Source: Paenibacillus ginsengarvi | Lineage (GTDB): Bacteria; Bacillota; Bacilli; Paenibacillales; NBRC-103111 | NCBI RefSeq assembly: GCF_003626695.1 | Contig: NZ_RBAH01000012.1 | Span: 1 to 64,000 of the forward strand | Reading direction: 5' to 3' | DNA: 64,000 nucleotides | Part shown: positions 27,955 through 37,680 of the stretch, piece by piece | Position numbering within the stretch: the stretch's first letter is position 1 | How the letters are laid out: each line of letters starts with the position of its first letter | Notes under the pieces: generated by a model | Databases searched by the model: none | What the model saw: only the letters and a program-made list of their open reading frames with translations | Told to the model about the DNA's origin: nothing | Made by a program: the position numbers and the translations under genes

Positions 27955-28386
27955 CTACTTGGGGGTACCCGCCGAGAACGCCTTTTTGCGCATTTTATTG
28001 CGTCGTTCGTTTAACGCGGTCAGCCGTTTCTTCAGCTGCTTCTCCCATTCCTCATCCTTTAGCTGTTTGGCGACCGACAGCAGATCGAGCGCCATATCGA
28101 TTTGATTCATGACGACGTCGGCCGGCTCCTCGGATTCTACATTGACACAGTTCTCGTACAACCCCTCGCTCGACTTGTCCTCCACATAATCCTGGAAATC
28201 GACTTCCGGCGCATGGTCGCCGTGGGCGTACTCGGCCAATATTTCGTATTCGCTTTCCACCATATAATGCACTTCGACACGATGGCAGACGGGGCAGAAC
28301 AACAACGGAACATTATGAATATGCGTCCCGATATGCCGCAGCGTCCCTTTCGTGCCGATCATGCTGGCTCCGCAGCAAAAGCTCAT
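27955..28386 (-). CDS. hypothetical protein with Cys motifs
   Basis: 143 residues, not recognised. The N-terminal 35 residues carry FCCGAS and FCPVCHRVEVHY, a CxxC-containing zinc-ribbon-like segment with nearby His; the middle is acidic and the end (100-143) is a basic, probably helical tail. ATG 28386 has GGAGGATG upstream at normal spacing; the longer frame to 28515 has no ribosome site. It may be a zinc-binding cytoplasmic protein. Confidence 0.72.
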   Translation of the reverse strand: MSFCCGASMIGTKGTLRHIGTHIHNVPLLFCPVCHRVEVHYMVESEYEILAEYAHGDHAPEVDFQDYVEDKSSEGLYENCVNVESEEPADVVMNQIDMALDLLSVAKQLKDEEWEKQLKKRLTALNERRNKMRKKAFSAGTPK

Positions 28387-28534
28387 CGCCACGCATCCTC
28401 CTTTCCGATATTTGCCCATGCAAGGCTGTGCAGCTTTTTTTCTATTTAACGTATTCGCTTTCAATACGGTTAATTCCTCTTCCGCCGCTTGTCCATTATC
28501 AGGAATTTCATACAACTTGAAGCCAAAAGGAAAA

Positions 28535-28582
28535 GACGCGAACCGGTACCCGCTTCCGTCGAAGCCATTACCGTTCGCGCCC
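28535..28582 (-). terminator. probable gcvH terminator
   Basis: On the minus strand GCGAACGGTA..GCTTC / GAAGC..TACCGGTTCGC is followed by TCTTTTCC, directly after gcvH. Confidence 0.55.
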
Positions 28583-28604
28583 TTGCCGTCTATAAACCCG
28601 GACC

Positions 28605-28985
28605 TTATTGTCCGTACGTTTCCTTATATCGTTCTGCGCTCCACAGGTTGTCCAGCTCGGACACGTCATTCAGCTCGACTACAACCATCCAGCCTTCGCC
28701 GTATGGAGCTTTGTTGACATGCTCTGGAGCATCTTCCAGACCGCCGTTCACTTCCACGACTTTGCCCGAAACCGGGGCGTACAGCTCGGATACGGTTTTC
28801 ACCGACTCCACGCTGCCAAACGGCTCGCCGAATTCGAGCGTATCGCCAACCTTGGGCAGTTCCACGAATACGATATCGCCGAGCTCGTTTTGGGCGAAGT
28901 CGGTAATCCCGATCGTCACGCGGTTTCCTTCCAATCTGGCCCATTCATGCTCTTCGCTGTACTTCAGTTGATCTGGTACGTTCAC
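28605..28985 (-). CDS. gcvH: glycine cleavage system H protein
   Basis: 126 residues, full length. The lipoyl-lysine motif [18 protein letters not shown] is intact (Lys at about 63), as are the N-terminal [10 protein letters not shown] and the C-terminal region. GcvH carries the aminomethyl group between P, T and L proteins; in Firmicutes it also passes on octanoyl groups in lipoate assembly. No other gcv gene is adjacent. ATG 28985 has GGGAGGGAC upstream. Confidence 0.96.
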   Translation of the reverse strand: MNVPDQLKYSEEHEWARLEGNRVTIGITDFAQNELGDIVFVELPKVGDTLEFGEPFGSVESVKTVSELYAPVSGKVVEVNGGLEDAPEHVNKAPYGEGWMVVVELNDVSELDNLWSAERYKETYGQ

Positions 28986-29020
28986 TGGATAGTCCCTCCC
29001 GGAATAGGTTCAAACCTATA

Positions 29021-29476
29021 TTATGGTTTCGGCCCCAATAGTTTATGAAGCCGCTGCTCCACCATACGGATCGCCTTCTCGCCCGCCCCGTAAAAGCGCA
29101 TCTGGCCTTCGGCGTCGAACAAATAATAAGCCGGCACATATTCGTTCATGAACGAATCGGTTATGGTCAGATCGTTGTCGATCGCGACCGGATGCTTCAA
29201 GTCGTACTGCCGAATCGCACCGCGTACCGTTTCCGGATCTTTGTCCTTGTCGGAGCGTGGCGAGTGGACGCCGACAACTTGCAGACGATACGGCTCGGCG
29301 TACTTGTCTCTCCATTCGTTTACAAACGGCAAGCCTTCCTTGCACAAATAACAGCTGATCGCCCAGAAGTGGACAAGCACCGGGCGGCCCTTCAGCTCCG
29401 ACTTGTCGATTGCACCGTTCACCCAATCCGGGACGTCCGCAAATGGCGGTATGGGCTCGCGCAAGCGTATTGGCAT
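29021..29476 (-). CDS. thioredoxin-like thiol-disulfide protein (TlpA/ResA fold)
   Basis: 151 residues. TlpA-like fold with active site CYLC (WAISCYLCKEG) and cis-Pro in VPAYYLF. There is no signal peptide or TM helix, so it is cytoplasmic, unlike ResA. Pairing with gcvH (35 nt downstream) may be chance. ATG 29476 follows GAGGGGGAAG. Confidence 0.85.
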   Translation of the reverse strand: MPIRLREPIPPFADVPDWVNGAIDKSELKGRPVLVHFWAISCYLCKEGLPFVNEWRDKYAEPYRLQVVGVHSPRSDKDKDPETVRGAIRQYDLKHPVAIDNDLTITDSFMNEYVPAYYLFDAEGQMRFYGAGEKAIRMVEQRLHKLLGPKP

Positions 29477-29716
29477 CCCGCTTCCCCCTCACATATGTCG
29501 ATGACGCGCCTTCCATGGAACCGGTTTTGCAAAAATCCCCCCACCTGCATGAGGCAGGCAAGGGGAGCATGTACCTGTTAACGATCATCGGCTTCAAATC
29601 AACTGTTATGCATCTTATGTATCGTGCAGCAAAGTACTCATGCTCACGAGTAGAATCGTATCATTCCGAATCGGGAAAGTCAAAAAAATATTGTGATTTC
29701 CGGCAGCCAAATAAGC

Positions 29717-29753
29717 CAAAAAATCCCTCGAGCGACTTATCGCCCGAGGGATT
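29717..29753 (-). terminator. leuB terminator
   Basis: AATCCCTCG/CGAGGGATT stem with a T6 tract on the minus strand, 15 nt after leuB. Confidence 0.85.
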
Positions 29754-29767
29754 GTGCGTATAGCAGT

Positions 29768-30847
29768 TTACTTGTTCATTGCGTCTACGATCAAATCGCC
29801 CATCGCAGTCGTGCCGATCGCCTTGTTCTTGTCTACGGCGATGTCGCCGGTGCGGTGACCCGCATCAAGAACCGACTTGACGGCATTTTCGATGACGTCT
29901 CCCGCTTCCTGGTAGCCGAACGACAGCTTGAGCATAAGCGCTACGGACAAAATCGTCGCGATCGGGTTGGCAATGCCTTGACCGGCGATATCCGGCGCAG
30001 AGCCGTGTACCGGCTCGTACAGGCCGAAGCTGCCTTCGCCGAGCGAAGCCGAGGACAACATCCCGATCGAACCGGTCAGCATCGCCGCTTCGTCGCTCAA
30101 AATGTCTCCGAACATATTCTCCGTCACGATGACGTCGAAGCTGGACGGACGGCGCAGCAGCTGCATCGCGCAGTTGTCGACGAGCACGTGCTCGAGCTCG
30201 ACATCCGGATATTCCGGAGCGATTTTGTTAACCGTTTCGCGCCACAGGCGGGACGTCTCGAGCACGTTCGCCTTGTCGACGGAGCAAAGCTTCTTGCGGC
30301 GGGTGCGGGCGATCTGGAACGCCTGGTGCACGATCCGCTCGACTTCCTTCACGTTGTATACGCAAGTATCGACCGCTTCTTGACCGTTATCGGTTTCGCG
30401 GCGGAACTTCTCGCCGAAGTAGATGCCGCCCGTCAGCTCGCGAACGACGATCAGGTCGGTGCCTTCAAGCACTTCCGGCTTAAGCGTCGAAGCTTCCTTC
30501 AAGCAGTCGAAAATGACCGCGGGGCGAATGTTCGAGAACAGGCCAAGCGCTTTGCGAATGCCGAGAAGACCCGTTTCCGGACGAAGCTCCTTCGAGTTGT
30601 TATCCCATTTCGGTCCGCCAACCGCACCAAGCAATACGGCGTCGGCGCGTTTGCAAATATCGAGCGTATCCTGCGGAAGCGGCGTTCCTCTTTCGTCGAT
30701 CGCGATGCCGCCGAACAAGCCGGACTCCGTTTCGAATTTGTAGCCAAACAGCTCTTCCGTTTTCTTCAGCACTTTAAGCGCCTCGGCTACTACTTCCGGT
30801 CCGATGCCGTCGCCGGGGAGAACCGCGATTTTTTTCGTATCAGCCAT
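29768..30847 (-). CDS. leuB: 3-isopropylmalate dehydrogenase
   Basis: 359 residues, the usual length. The N-terminal [11 protein letters not shown], the substrate-binding Arg/Lys region ([12 protein letters not shown]), the metal-binding Asp motifs ([24 protein letters not shown] is broken by length here: key residues D, M and N are present) and [14 protein letters not shown] are all intact. It makes 2-oxoisocaproate for leucine. ATG 30847 is preferred: AGGAG lies 9 nt upstream, 3 nt from the earlier ATG 30853. leuA, leuC and leuD are absent from the window, and the ilv genes are 5 kb away. Confidence 0.95.
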   Translation of the reverse strand: MADTKKIAVLPGDGIGPEVVAEALKVLKKTEELFGYKFETESGLFGGIAIDERGTPLPQDTLDICKRADAVLLGAVGGPKWDNNSKELRPETGLLGIRKALGLFSNIRPAVIFDCLKEASTLKPEVLEGTDLIVVRELTGGIYFGEKFRRETDNGQEAVDTCVYNVKEVERIVHQAFQIARTRRKKLCSVDKANVLETSRLWRETVNKIAPEYPDVELEHVLVDNCAMQLLRRPSSFDVIVTENMFGDILSDEAAMLTGSIGMLSSASLGEGSFGLYEPVHGSAPDIAGQGIANPIATILSVALMLKLSFGYQEAGDVIENAVKSVLDAGHRTGDIAVDKNKAIGTTAMGDLIVDAMNK

Positions 30848-31004
30848 TACCATTCACTCCTAGAAAAATTTAGTTCGGAAACCTTCTCCTGCTTACTATC
30901 ATTCTTGCACAAATCACTTCGCATTACAAAGATATAAAATCTATCGTTCTTATAGGTAAACGCAATAATGGTCAGGTTGGAGCAACCTTGCAGAAAAGCA
31001 TGAC

Positions 31005-31376
31005 TTACCCTTTCTGCTCCACAAGCTCGATCCGGTTGCCGAACGGATCGCTAATATGGAATCGCGTAACGCCCGCAATCGGTTCGTCGGAAACGACGGG
31101 GACCCCGCTTGCCTCCAGCTTGCTTCTCAGCGCATCCAAACCGCTTACCTCGAAAGCAGGGTGAGCCTTCAACGCGGGCACAAACTCGCCTTGCACGCCG
31201 ATATGCAGCTGCTGCGCCCCGCATTGAAACCAGACACCCCCACGCTTCCGCAAAACTTCCGGCTTTTCCAGCTCCGGCATCCCCAGCAGCTCGCCGAAAA
31301 AGCGCCTTGCCTCCTGTTCGCAGCCGCTTGGAGCCGCCAACTGAACATGGTCGATACCTACAAAACGAAACGTCAT
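31005..31376 (-). CDS. VOC-family (glyoxalase-like) protein
   Basis: 123 residues, two beta-alpha-beta-beta-beta modules. Likely metal ligands are H10 (IDHVQL) and the C-terminal Glu (FGNRIELVEQ). Could be a dioxygenase, lyase or resistance protein; substrate unknown. Ribosome site GAGGTGAAAG precedes ATG 31376. Confidence 0.85.
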   Translation of the reverse strand: MTFRFVGIDHVQLAAPSGCEQEARRFFGELLGMPELEKPEVLRKRGGVWFQCGAQQLHIGVQGEFVPALKAHPAFEVSGLDALRSKLEASGVPVVSDEPIAGVTRFHISDPFGNRIELVEQKG

Positions 31377-31392
31377 CGCCTTTCACCTCTTT

Positions 31393-31429
31393 GTTTCATC
31401 CAATGAAACTAAATTCCGATTGATGAAAC
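31393..31429 (-). promoter_or_regulatory. possible operator upstream of the VOC gene
   Basis: GTTTCAT-3-ATGAAAC palindrome at 31393-31409 and a third ATGAAAC at 31423-31429, exactly 20 bp from the second. Two helical turns between like half-sites suggest a regulator site. Confidence 0.45.
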
Positions 31430-31468
31430 AATAATACCATAATTTCCGCCAACTGTCATTCGGAACTT

Positions 31469-32239
31469 TCACTTAAACTCGGCGATATAGTGCCCCAGCT
31501 CCACAAACCGGATGAGACCGGCCGATTCCGCCAGGCGGATCGATGCATGGTTCGTCTCCAGCACTTGGTAGCGTGGTACGAGCCCTCTGCTTATCAAATG
31601 AAACACCGCCGCGCCGACTACCCGCTTGGCTAGCCCGTGCCCCCTCCGTTCCTCCCGCGTATGGACAGCCCCGATCTCCCAAATTTGCTTATAATTTTGG
31701 AACACAAGACAGCTGCTGACCGGCAAACCATCCTCATACATCGTAAAGGAGCTTGCTCCGTTTTGAAAATAAGAGCGGATCTCCTCCTCCTCGTAGCTGT
31801 TATCGAGCCAGAGCGGCATCACATTTGCCTCCGATTTGCCGCTTATGACAACATGAGGGTCTACAGAGCCTGTTGCGCCAGACGGAGACGTATACGAATA
31901 AAACGATCGCGCTTTTTGCAAGTCGCACCACTCGGCCAGTTTCCGCGCATAGCTCGGCCTTTGCAGCTTGAAGATGACTCGCGACCCGGCCGGTATATAC
32001 GGCAGCAGCTCAGGGATAAGCTCAACATCCGTACAGTCCAGAAAAACGGCATAATCGGCGTCAGGATACGTCAAACGGTCATACGGCAGCGCCGTTGTCG
32101 GCAGCAACAGCAACATTCCCAAATGTCCGCCCTTTTGTACAAAGCGGCATTCGATGAGACCCGGATACGACTGGATCATTTTGAGAAGACTCACATTGGT
32201 GAGCATGTCCTGCTCAAGCAGCTTCATAAGTTGCTTCAA
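31469..32239 (-). CDS. GNAT-family N-acetyltransferase
   Basis: 256 residues; the GNAT core is at the C-terminal end (about 165-250), with acetyl-CoA loop TREERRGHGLAKRVV. The N-terminal two-thirds have no recognised domain but are typical for the FR47-like acetyltransferases of Bacilli. TTG 32239 has GAAGGGA 5 nt upstream; ATG 32227 and a frame reaching 32278 are alternatives. Substrate unknown. Confidence 0.8.
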   Translation of the reverse strand: MKQLMKLLEQDMLTNVSLLKMIQSYPGLIECRFVQKGGHLGMLLLLPTTALPYDRLTYPDADYAVFLDCTDVELIPELLPYIPAGSRVIFKLQRPSYARKLAEWCDLQKARSFYSYTSPSGATGSVDPHVVISGKSEANVMPLWLDNSYEEEEIRSYFQNGASSFTMYEDGLPVSSCLVFQNYKQIWEIGAVHTREERRGHGLAKRVVGAAVFHLISRGLVPRYQVLETNHASIRLAESAGLIRFVELGHYIAEFK

Positions 32240-32307
32240 ACCAATCCCTTCCTTCAACAATTTTATATAAATATACAATAAATTGTATTATCAATCATCA
32301 AAATCAC

Positions 32308-32340
32308 AAAAAAGCCTTCTGCCCTAAGGGCAAAAGGCTA
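32308..32340 (-). terminator. terminator of the Ig-like repeat gene
   Basis: AGCCTTTTGCCC/GGGCAGAAGGCT stem with a T6 tract on the minus strand. Confidence 0.85.
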
Positions 32341-32350
32341 ATCTGCTTGA

Positions 32351-35300
32351 TTACTTCACAGTCACTTTAATCGATACAGTTTTGCCGCCGAATTTGGCGC
32401 TGATGGAGGAGGTGCCCTTCTCATAGGCAGTAATCGTGCCGTCCATCACGTCGGCCGAATTATCGCGGGTACTTTTCCACTCCGCCCGGTCCGATACATC
32501 TCCGGTCGTGCCGTCTTTATACGTGGCGATAAGCGGGATCTTCCTCTTCTCGCCGACGCTCATCTCGACCGTTTTCACGCTGGCCTTCAAGTATTTCAAG
32601 CTGTCGACTTCTACGGCAACGGATACACTCTTGCCGCCGAACTTCGCAGTAATCGATGTTTTGCCGTACTCTCCTGCGCTGATGAGGCCCGAGTCGCTAA
32701 TATCCGCAACTTTGTAGCTGCGGGTCGCCCATTCAGCTTCCGAAGTGACATCCCTCGTAGAACCGTCAGAGAACGTTGCCGTCAGGGTCACCTGAGCGGT
32801 GCCGCCCGACTTGAGCTGCACATCCCGCTTGTCTAGCGTCAGCTTCGTCGCATAGTCCACTTCCAGAGGGATGGTAACCGATCTGCTGCCGTATTTGGCA
32901 ACCAGCGATGTTTTGCCTCGTTCGAACGAAGTTACAAGCCCGCCGGATACTTCCGCGATTTTGGACGAAGTAACCGACCAATCCGCTTTGGACGTTACAT
33001 TCTCCGTAGTTCCGTCCGAATAAGTAGCCGTCAAGGTGACTTGAGCCTCTTGCCCTTTACTCAAAATGACGCTGCGGTGGCTCGCGCTCAGCTTGTCCGC
33101 CAGCTCAACCTGGGCAGTCGCGGACACGCTTTTCTCGCCGAACTTGGCGGTGATGGTGGCCTTTCCGGAGCTGTGCGCCGTCACGGTGCCGCCCGACACT
33201 TCGGCTACCGCCGCAGACGAGGTGGACCAGTCCGCATCGCGGGTGACGTCCTTGACCGTGCCGTCTTTATATTTCGCCGTAACCGTAAGCTGCTTGCGCT
33301 CTTCTTCCTTCAAAACAAGCGTCCGGTCGCTGATCGTAAGCATATCGAGCGCGCCGACACTGACCGATATTTTGACCGTCTTCTTGCCGTATTGAGCCGT
33401 TATCGTAGCTTCTCCGCGATCCAGCGCTAAGATCTTTCCGTCGACCACGGTTGCAAACGCCGCGTTGCTTGTCGTCCAGACCGCCTTCTCTGTTACGTCG
33501 CCCGTCGTCTCATCCGAGTATGTCGCGGTCAATTTCACTTGCACCGTATCGCCGGGCTGCACGTCGAATTTCACTTGATCGGCCGTAAGCTTGGTCGCTG
33601 GGTCAACCTCGACCGGAACCGTTACGCTCTTGTCGCCATATTTGACCGTAATCGTCGTATCGCCGGAGCCGATCGCCTTGACGCTGCCCTTTGTCACAAC
33701 TGCAATGCTCTGGTCGTTAGACGTCCATTCCGCTTCGTCCGTTACCGTTCCGCTTGATCCATCGGCGTATGTAGCATCCAGCTTGATCGTTTTCGTATCG
33801 CCCTTGCGCATCGAAAGCGACTTCGGATTAACCGTGAGCTTCCTCGCCACGCTGACATCGACCATAACGGTAACCGTCTTCGAGCCGTAAGTGGCGGTGA
33901 TCGACGCTTGTCCGGACTTGTAGGCGATCAGATTGCCCTTGTCCACACCGACAACGTCGGCGCTGTCCGAGCTCCATACAGCCGCGTCCGTTACGTCCGC
34001 CGCGACGCCATCGGCATAGGTCGCATCCAGCTTCAGCTTATCCGTACCGCCGACCTTCAGGAACAGGTCGCTTTTGTTCACGGTCAGCTTTTTCACGATT
34101 TCTACATTAACTGGAACCGTGATCGTCCTGCCTCCGTACTGGGCGGTAATAACCGCTTGCCCGCTCTGAAGCGCGGTAACAAGCCCTTTATACACGCTCG
34201 CCACATTGCCGTTATCGGAGCTCCATTCCGCCTGCCCCGTAACATCCTCTGTCTTGCCGTCCGTATAGGTCACGGTCAGCGACAGCTGGTGCGTGCCTTT
34301 CAGCTTCAGCTCCAGCTTGGAGCTGTCGGCTTTCAGCGTTTGAGTCGTATCGACGCTGACCGGGATCGTAACCGTCTTGTCGCCGTAAGAGGCCGTAATC
34401 GTTGCCTCACCCTTCGCGTAAGCCCGCACGGCGCCTTTGGACACATACGCCACGGTTTCGTCGTCCGAGAACCAGTCCGCCTTGGCGGTAACGTCCTCGG
34501 TTTTGCCGTCGGCGAACGTTGCCGTCAGCTTGATCGTTTCCGACTTGTCCTTGCGCATGACGAGATCGGTCACGTTCGCTTCGAGCTTCCGCGCGATTCC
34601 CGCATCGACCGTAATTTGCACCGACTTGTTGCCGTACGAAGCCTTAATCTCCGCTTGGCCGACCGAATTCGCAATAATGAGTCCTTTATCTACGTCGGCT
34701 ACCGAGTCGTCGCTGCTCGTCCAGTCCGCCTTGTCCGTAATGACGGCCGTAGAGCCGTCCGCATACGTTGCCGTCAGCTTGATCTGCTTCGTCGCGTCGG
34801 GCTGCAAGAATACATCGGTAATGTCCGCTTCGAGCTTTCTTACCGATTCCACGTTTACCGTAATCGCCGCCGTTTTGCCGCCGTACTTCGCGCGGATCGT
34901 CGTCTGACCGGAACCGTACGCCGTGATAACGCCTTTGAAAGCGTCGGCTACGCCGCCATTATCCGAGGACCAGGTCGCTTTCTCGAAAACATCCTCCGTC
35001 ATGCCGTTCTCGAACATTGCCATGAGGCTGATCGTCTTCTGTGCGCCCACGCGCAAATCGACGCTCGTAGGAGTAGGATCGAGACGGCGCACTTTGTCGA
35101 CGCTGACCGGGACCGTAACCGTTTTACCGCCGTACGTCGCATTGATGTTCGTTTCCCCGGATGCGATAGCGACTACTTTGCCGTTAATGACATCGACTAC
35201 TCCGTCGTTCTCCGTGGTCCATTCCGCGCTGGTTGTCACATCGGCCACATTGCCGTCCGTGTACGTCGCGGTCAGGCTGATCTGATCTTCGCCGCCGACT

Positions 35301-35734
35301 CGCAGCGACAGATCCTGCTTGTTTTTGCTGAGGCTTCTAACCTTCTTGACTACCTTCACGTTGACGAACTCCGTCTTGCCCATGTACGTGGCCTTGACGA
35401 GCGCCGTGCCTTCCGCCTTGCCCACAATCGCTCCGGCATAAGCTGTAGCGACTCCCGAGCTGCCATCGACGCTCCAATCGGTTTTGATCGTCACGTCGGC
35501 AGTCGCGCCGCTTACATAAATTGCCGTCGCCGTAAGCGTGTACGTATCGCCTACGGAGATGTTCACTTCATTCTTGGACAACACGAGACGCGATATTTCA
35601 TCGGCAGCGAATACGCTTCCTGCCGCAGGTCCTGCAACCATGGAAATGATGACAACCAACTGCAGAAGGAACTTTTGTACCGCTCTTCGGCCCCATCCGC
35701 TTTTTTGCGCGTTACTTCCAACCGTTTCCGTCAA
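32351..35734 (-). CDS. secreted protein of 13 tandem Ig-like (BIG_2) domains
   Basis: 1127 residues. After a signal peptide (1-43, ending SVFA/AD) come 13 repeats of about 83 residues that fill the protein to the end. Each has the pattern L(x)VxxGxxxxLxxTATYxDGxxxDVT followed by AxWxSxxxxVAxVxxGxVxAxxxGxxxIxAxYGxKxVxVxV. Repeats differ well from one another, so the array is old. There is no SLH, LPxTG, LysM or TM anchor, so it is secreted or held non-covalently. Start is TTG 35734 behind GGAAGGACC. The gene sits in the ilv-leu region without metabolic link. Confidence 0.92.
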   Translation of the reverse strand: MTETVGSNAQKSGWGRRAVQKFLLQLVVIISMVAGPAAGSVFAADEISRLVLSKNEVNISVGDTYTLTATAIYVSGATADVTIKTDWSVDGSSGVATAYAGAIVGKAEGTALVKATYMGKTEFVNVKVVKKVRSLSKNKQDLSLRVGGEDQISLTATYTDGNVADVTTSAEWTTENDGVVDVINGKVVAIASGETNINATYGGKTVTVPVSVDKVRRLDPTPTSVDLRVGAQKTISLMAMFENGMTEDVFEKATWSSDNGGVADAFKGVITAYGSGQTTIRAKYGGKTAAITVNVESVRKLEADITDVFLQPDATKQIKLTATYADGSTAVITDKADWTSSDDSVADVDKGLIIANSVGQAEIKASYGNKSVQITVDAGIARKLEANVTDLVMRKDKSETIKLTATFADGKTEDVTAKADWFSDDETVAYVSKGAVRAYAKGEATITASYGDKTVTIPVSVDTTQTLKADSSKLELKLKGTHQLSLTVTYTDGKTEDVTGQAEWSSDNGNVASVYKGLVTALQSGQAVITAQYGGRTITVPVNVEIVKKLTVNKSDLFLKVGGTDKLKLDATYADGVAADVTDAAVWSSDSADVVGVDKGNLIAYKSGQASITATYGSKTVTVMVDVSVARKLTVNPKSLSMRKGDTKTIKLDATYADGSSGTVTDEAEWTSNDQSIAVVTKGSVKAIGSGDTTITVKYGDKSVTVPVEVDPATKLTADQVKFDVQPGDTVQVKLTATYSDETTGDVTEKAVWTTSNAAFATVVDGKILALDRGEATITAQYGKKTVKISVSVGALDMLTISDRTLVLKEEERKQLTVTAKYKDGTVKDVTRDADWSTSSAAVAEVSGGTVTAHSSGKATITAKFGEKSVSATAQVELADKLSASHRSVILSKGQEAQVTLTATYSDGTTENVTSKADWSVTSSKIAEVSGGLVTSFERGKTSLVAKYGSRSVTIPLEVDYATKLTLDKRDVQLKSGGTAQVTLTATFSDGSTRDVTSEAEWATRSYKVADISDSGLISAGEYGKTSITAKFGGKSVSVAVEVDSLKYLKASVKTVEMSVGEKRKIPLIATYKDGTTGDVSDRAEWKSTRDNSADVMDGTITAYEKGTSSISAKFGGKTVSIKVTVK

Positions 35735-35864
35735 TTCGGTCCTTCCTTTCTCCCCACCCTCCGTCTTTACGGAGGTTCTTGTTTGATAAAATACTCGATC
35801 GATGCCCCTTTCACGCTTTTCTACTTATATCGACACATTCGGTCATTTTTTTAAGGTTTTACGC

Positions 35865-35900
35865 AAAAAAAGTCCAATCCCCCACTACGGAGAATTGGAC
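35865..35900 (-). terminator. ilvC terminator
   Basis: GTCCAAT..ATTGGAC hairpin with a T7 tract on the minus strand, ending the ilvB-ilvH-ilvC transcript before the Ig-like gene. Confidence 0.85.
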
Positions 35901-35932
35901 TTTCCTATCGAAGATCCGGTAAACCGGCAATC

Positions 35933-36949
<1,017 letters not shown>

Positions 36950-36960
36950 TTAACAACCCT

Positions 36961-37042
36961 GTAAGTGGGCGTCCGGCAGGGCGAACGGGAATACCCGACC
37001 GATCATCTGACTCCGGGCTCGTCCCGTCGGACTCCCACTTAC
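36961..37042 (-). repeat. long imperfect inverted repeat between ilvH and ilvC
   Basis: GTAAGTGGG.GTCCG.C.GGG at 36961-36981 pairs with CCCGtCGGAC.CCCACTTAC at 37023-37042, with a 41-nt loop. It would fold in the ilvBHC mRNA between ilvH and ilvC. It may be an RNA processing or stabilising structure, or a small mobile palindrome. The rest of this 263-bp gap shows no gene. Confidence 0.6.
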
Positions 37043-37188
37043 GGGCTGCAACGATTCATTTTCGTTGGATATGATATGGCTTGCAAAGCTGCGGCGGATC
37101 ATTGCAGCGCTGCGTCAAAGCGCTCCGGTGGAGCCGTTCGCCGCAGGCCTGGGCGTATGATCCACCGCAAGTTGAACCTTGCGATTAT

Positions 37189-37680
37189 TTACTTGACCGC
37201 TCCGCGAATCATCGCGGTTATGCCGGTCCTGGAAAACTCGCGGATGCCGTAAGGCTTCAGCAGCTCGGCCATCGCGTCGATTTTGTGCGTGTCGCCGACC
37301 ACCTGCACGATGAGCGACGACGGCCCGATGTCGACTACAGCGGCGCGAAACGTTTCGACGATGCCGAGAATTTCCGGACGCATGCTCGGCTCCGCGCTTA
37401 CTTTGATCAGCGCAAGCTCGCGGGCGACCATCGGATGGGAACTGAGATCGATAACCTTGATGACATCGATCAGCTTGTACAATTGCTTCTGCACCTGCTC
37501 CAGCGTCCGTTCGTCGCCGGTCGTTACGATAACCATCCGGGAAAGTCCGGCTTCCTCGGACTCCCCGACGGTAATACTCTCAATATTGAAGCCGCGGCGT
37601 CCGAACAATCCGGATACGCGCTGCAGAACGCCGGGCTGGTTGTTGACCAATACGGATATGGTATGCCTCGTCTCGCTCAT
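37189..37680 (-). CDS. ilvH: acetolactate synthase small (regulatory) subunit
   Basis: 163 residues. N-terminal ACT domain ([20 protein letters not shown]) binds valine for feedback control; the C-terminal ALS_ss_C domain is complete. ATG 37680 overlaps the ilvB TGA (ATGA), so translation is coupled. The longer frame lies within ilvB. Confidence 0.96.
   Translation of the reverse strand: MSETRHTISVLVNNQPGVLQRVSGLFGRRGFNIESITVGESEEAGLSRMVIVTTGDERTLEQVQKQLYKLIDVIKVIDLSSHPMVARELALIKVSAEPSMRPEILGIVETFRAAVVDIGPSSLIVQVVGDTHKIDAMAELLKPYGIREFSRTGITAMIRGAVK

Noticed and set aside
29693..30937. 414-codon plus-strand frame
   Set aside because: Antisense to leuB, which is complete and well conserved.
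33908..35854. 648-codon plus-strand open frame
   Set aside because: Antisense to the Ig-like repeat gene; length comes from the codon bias of the repeats. No ribosome site or family-like sequence.
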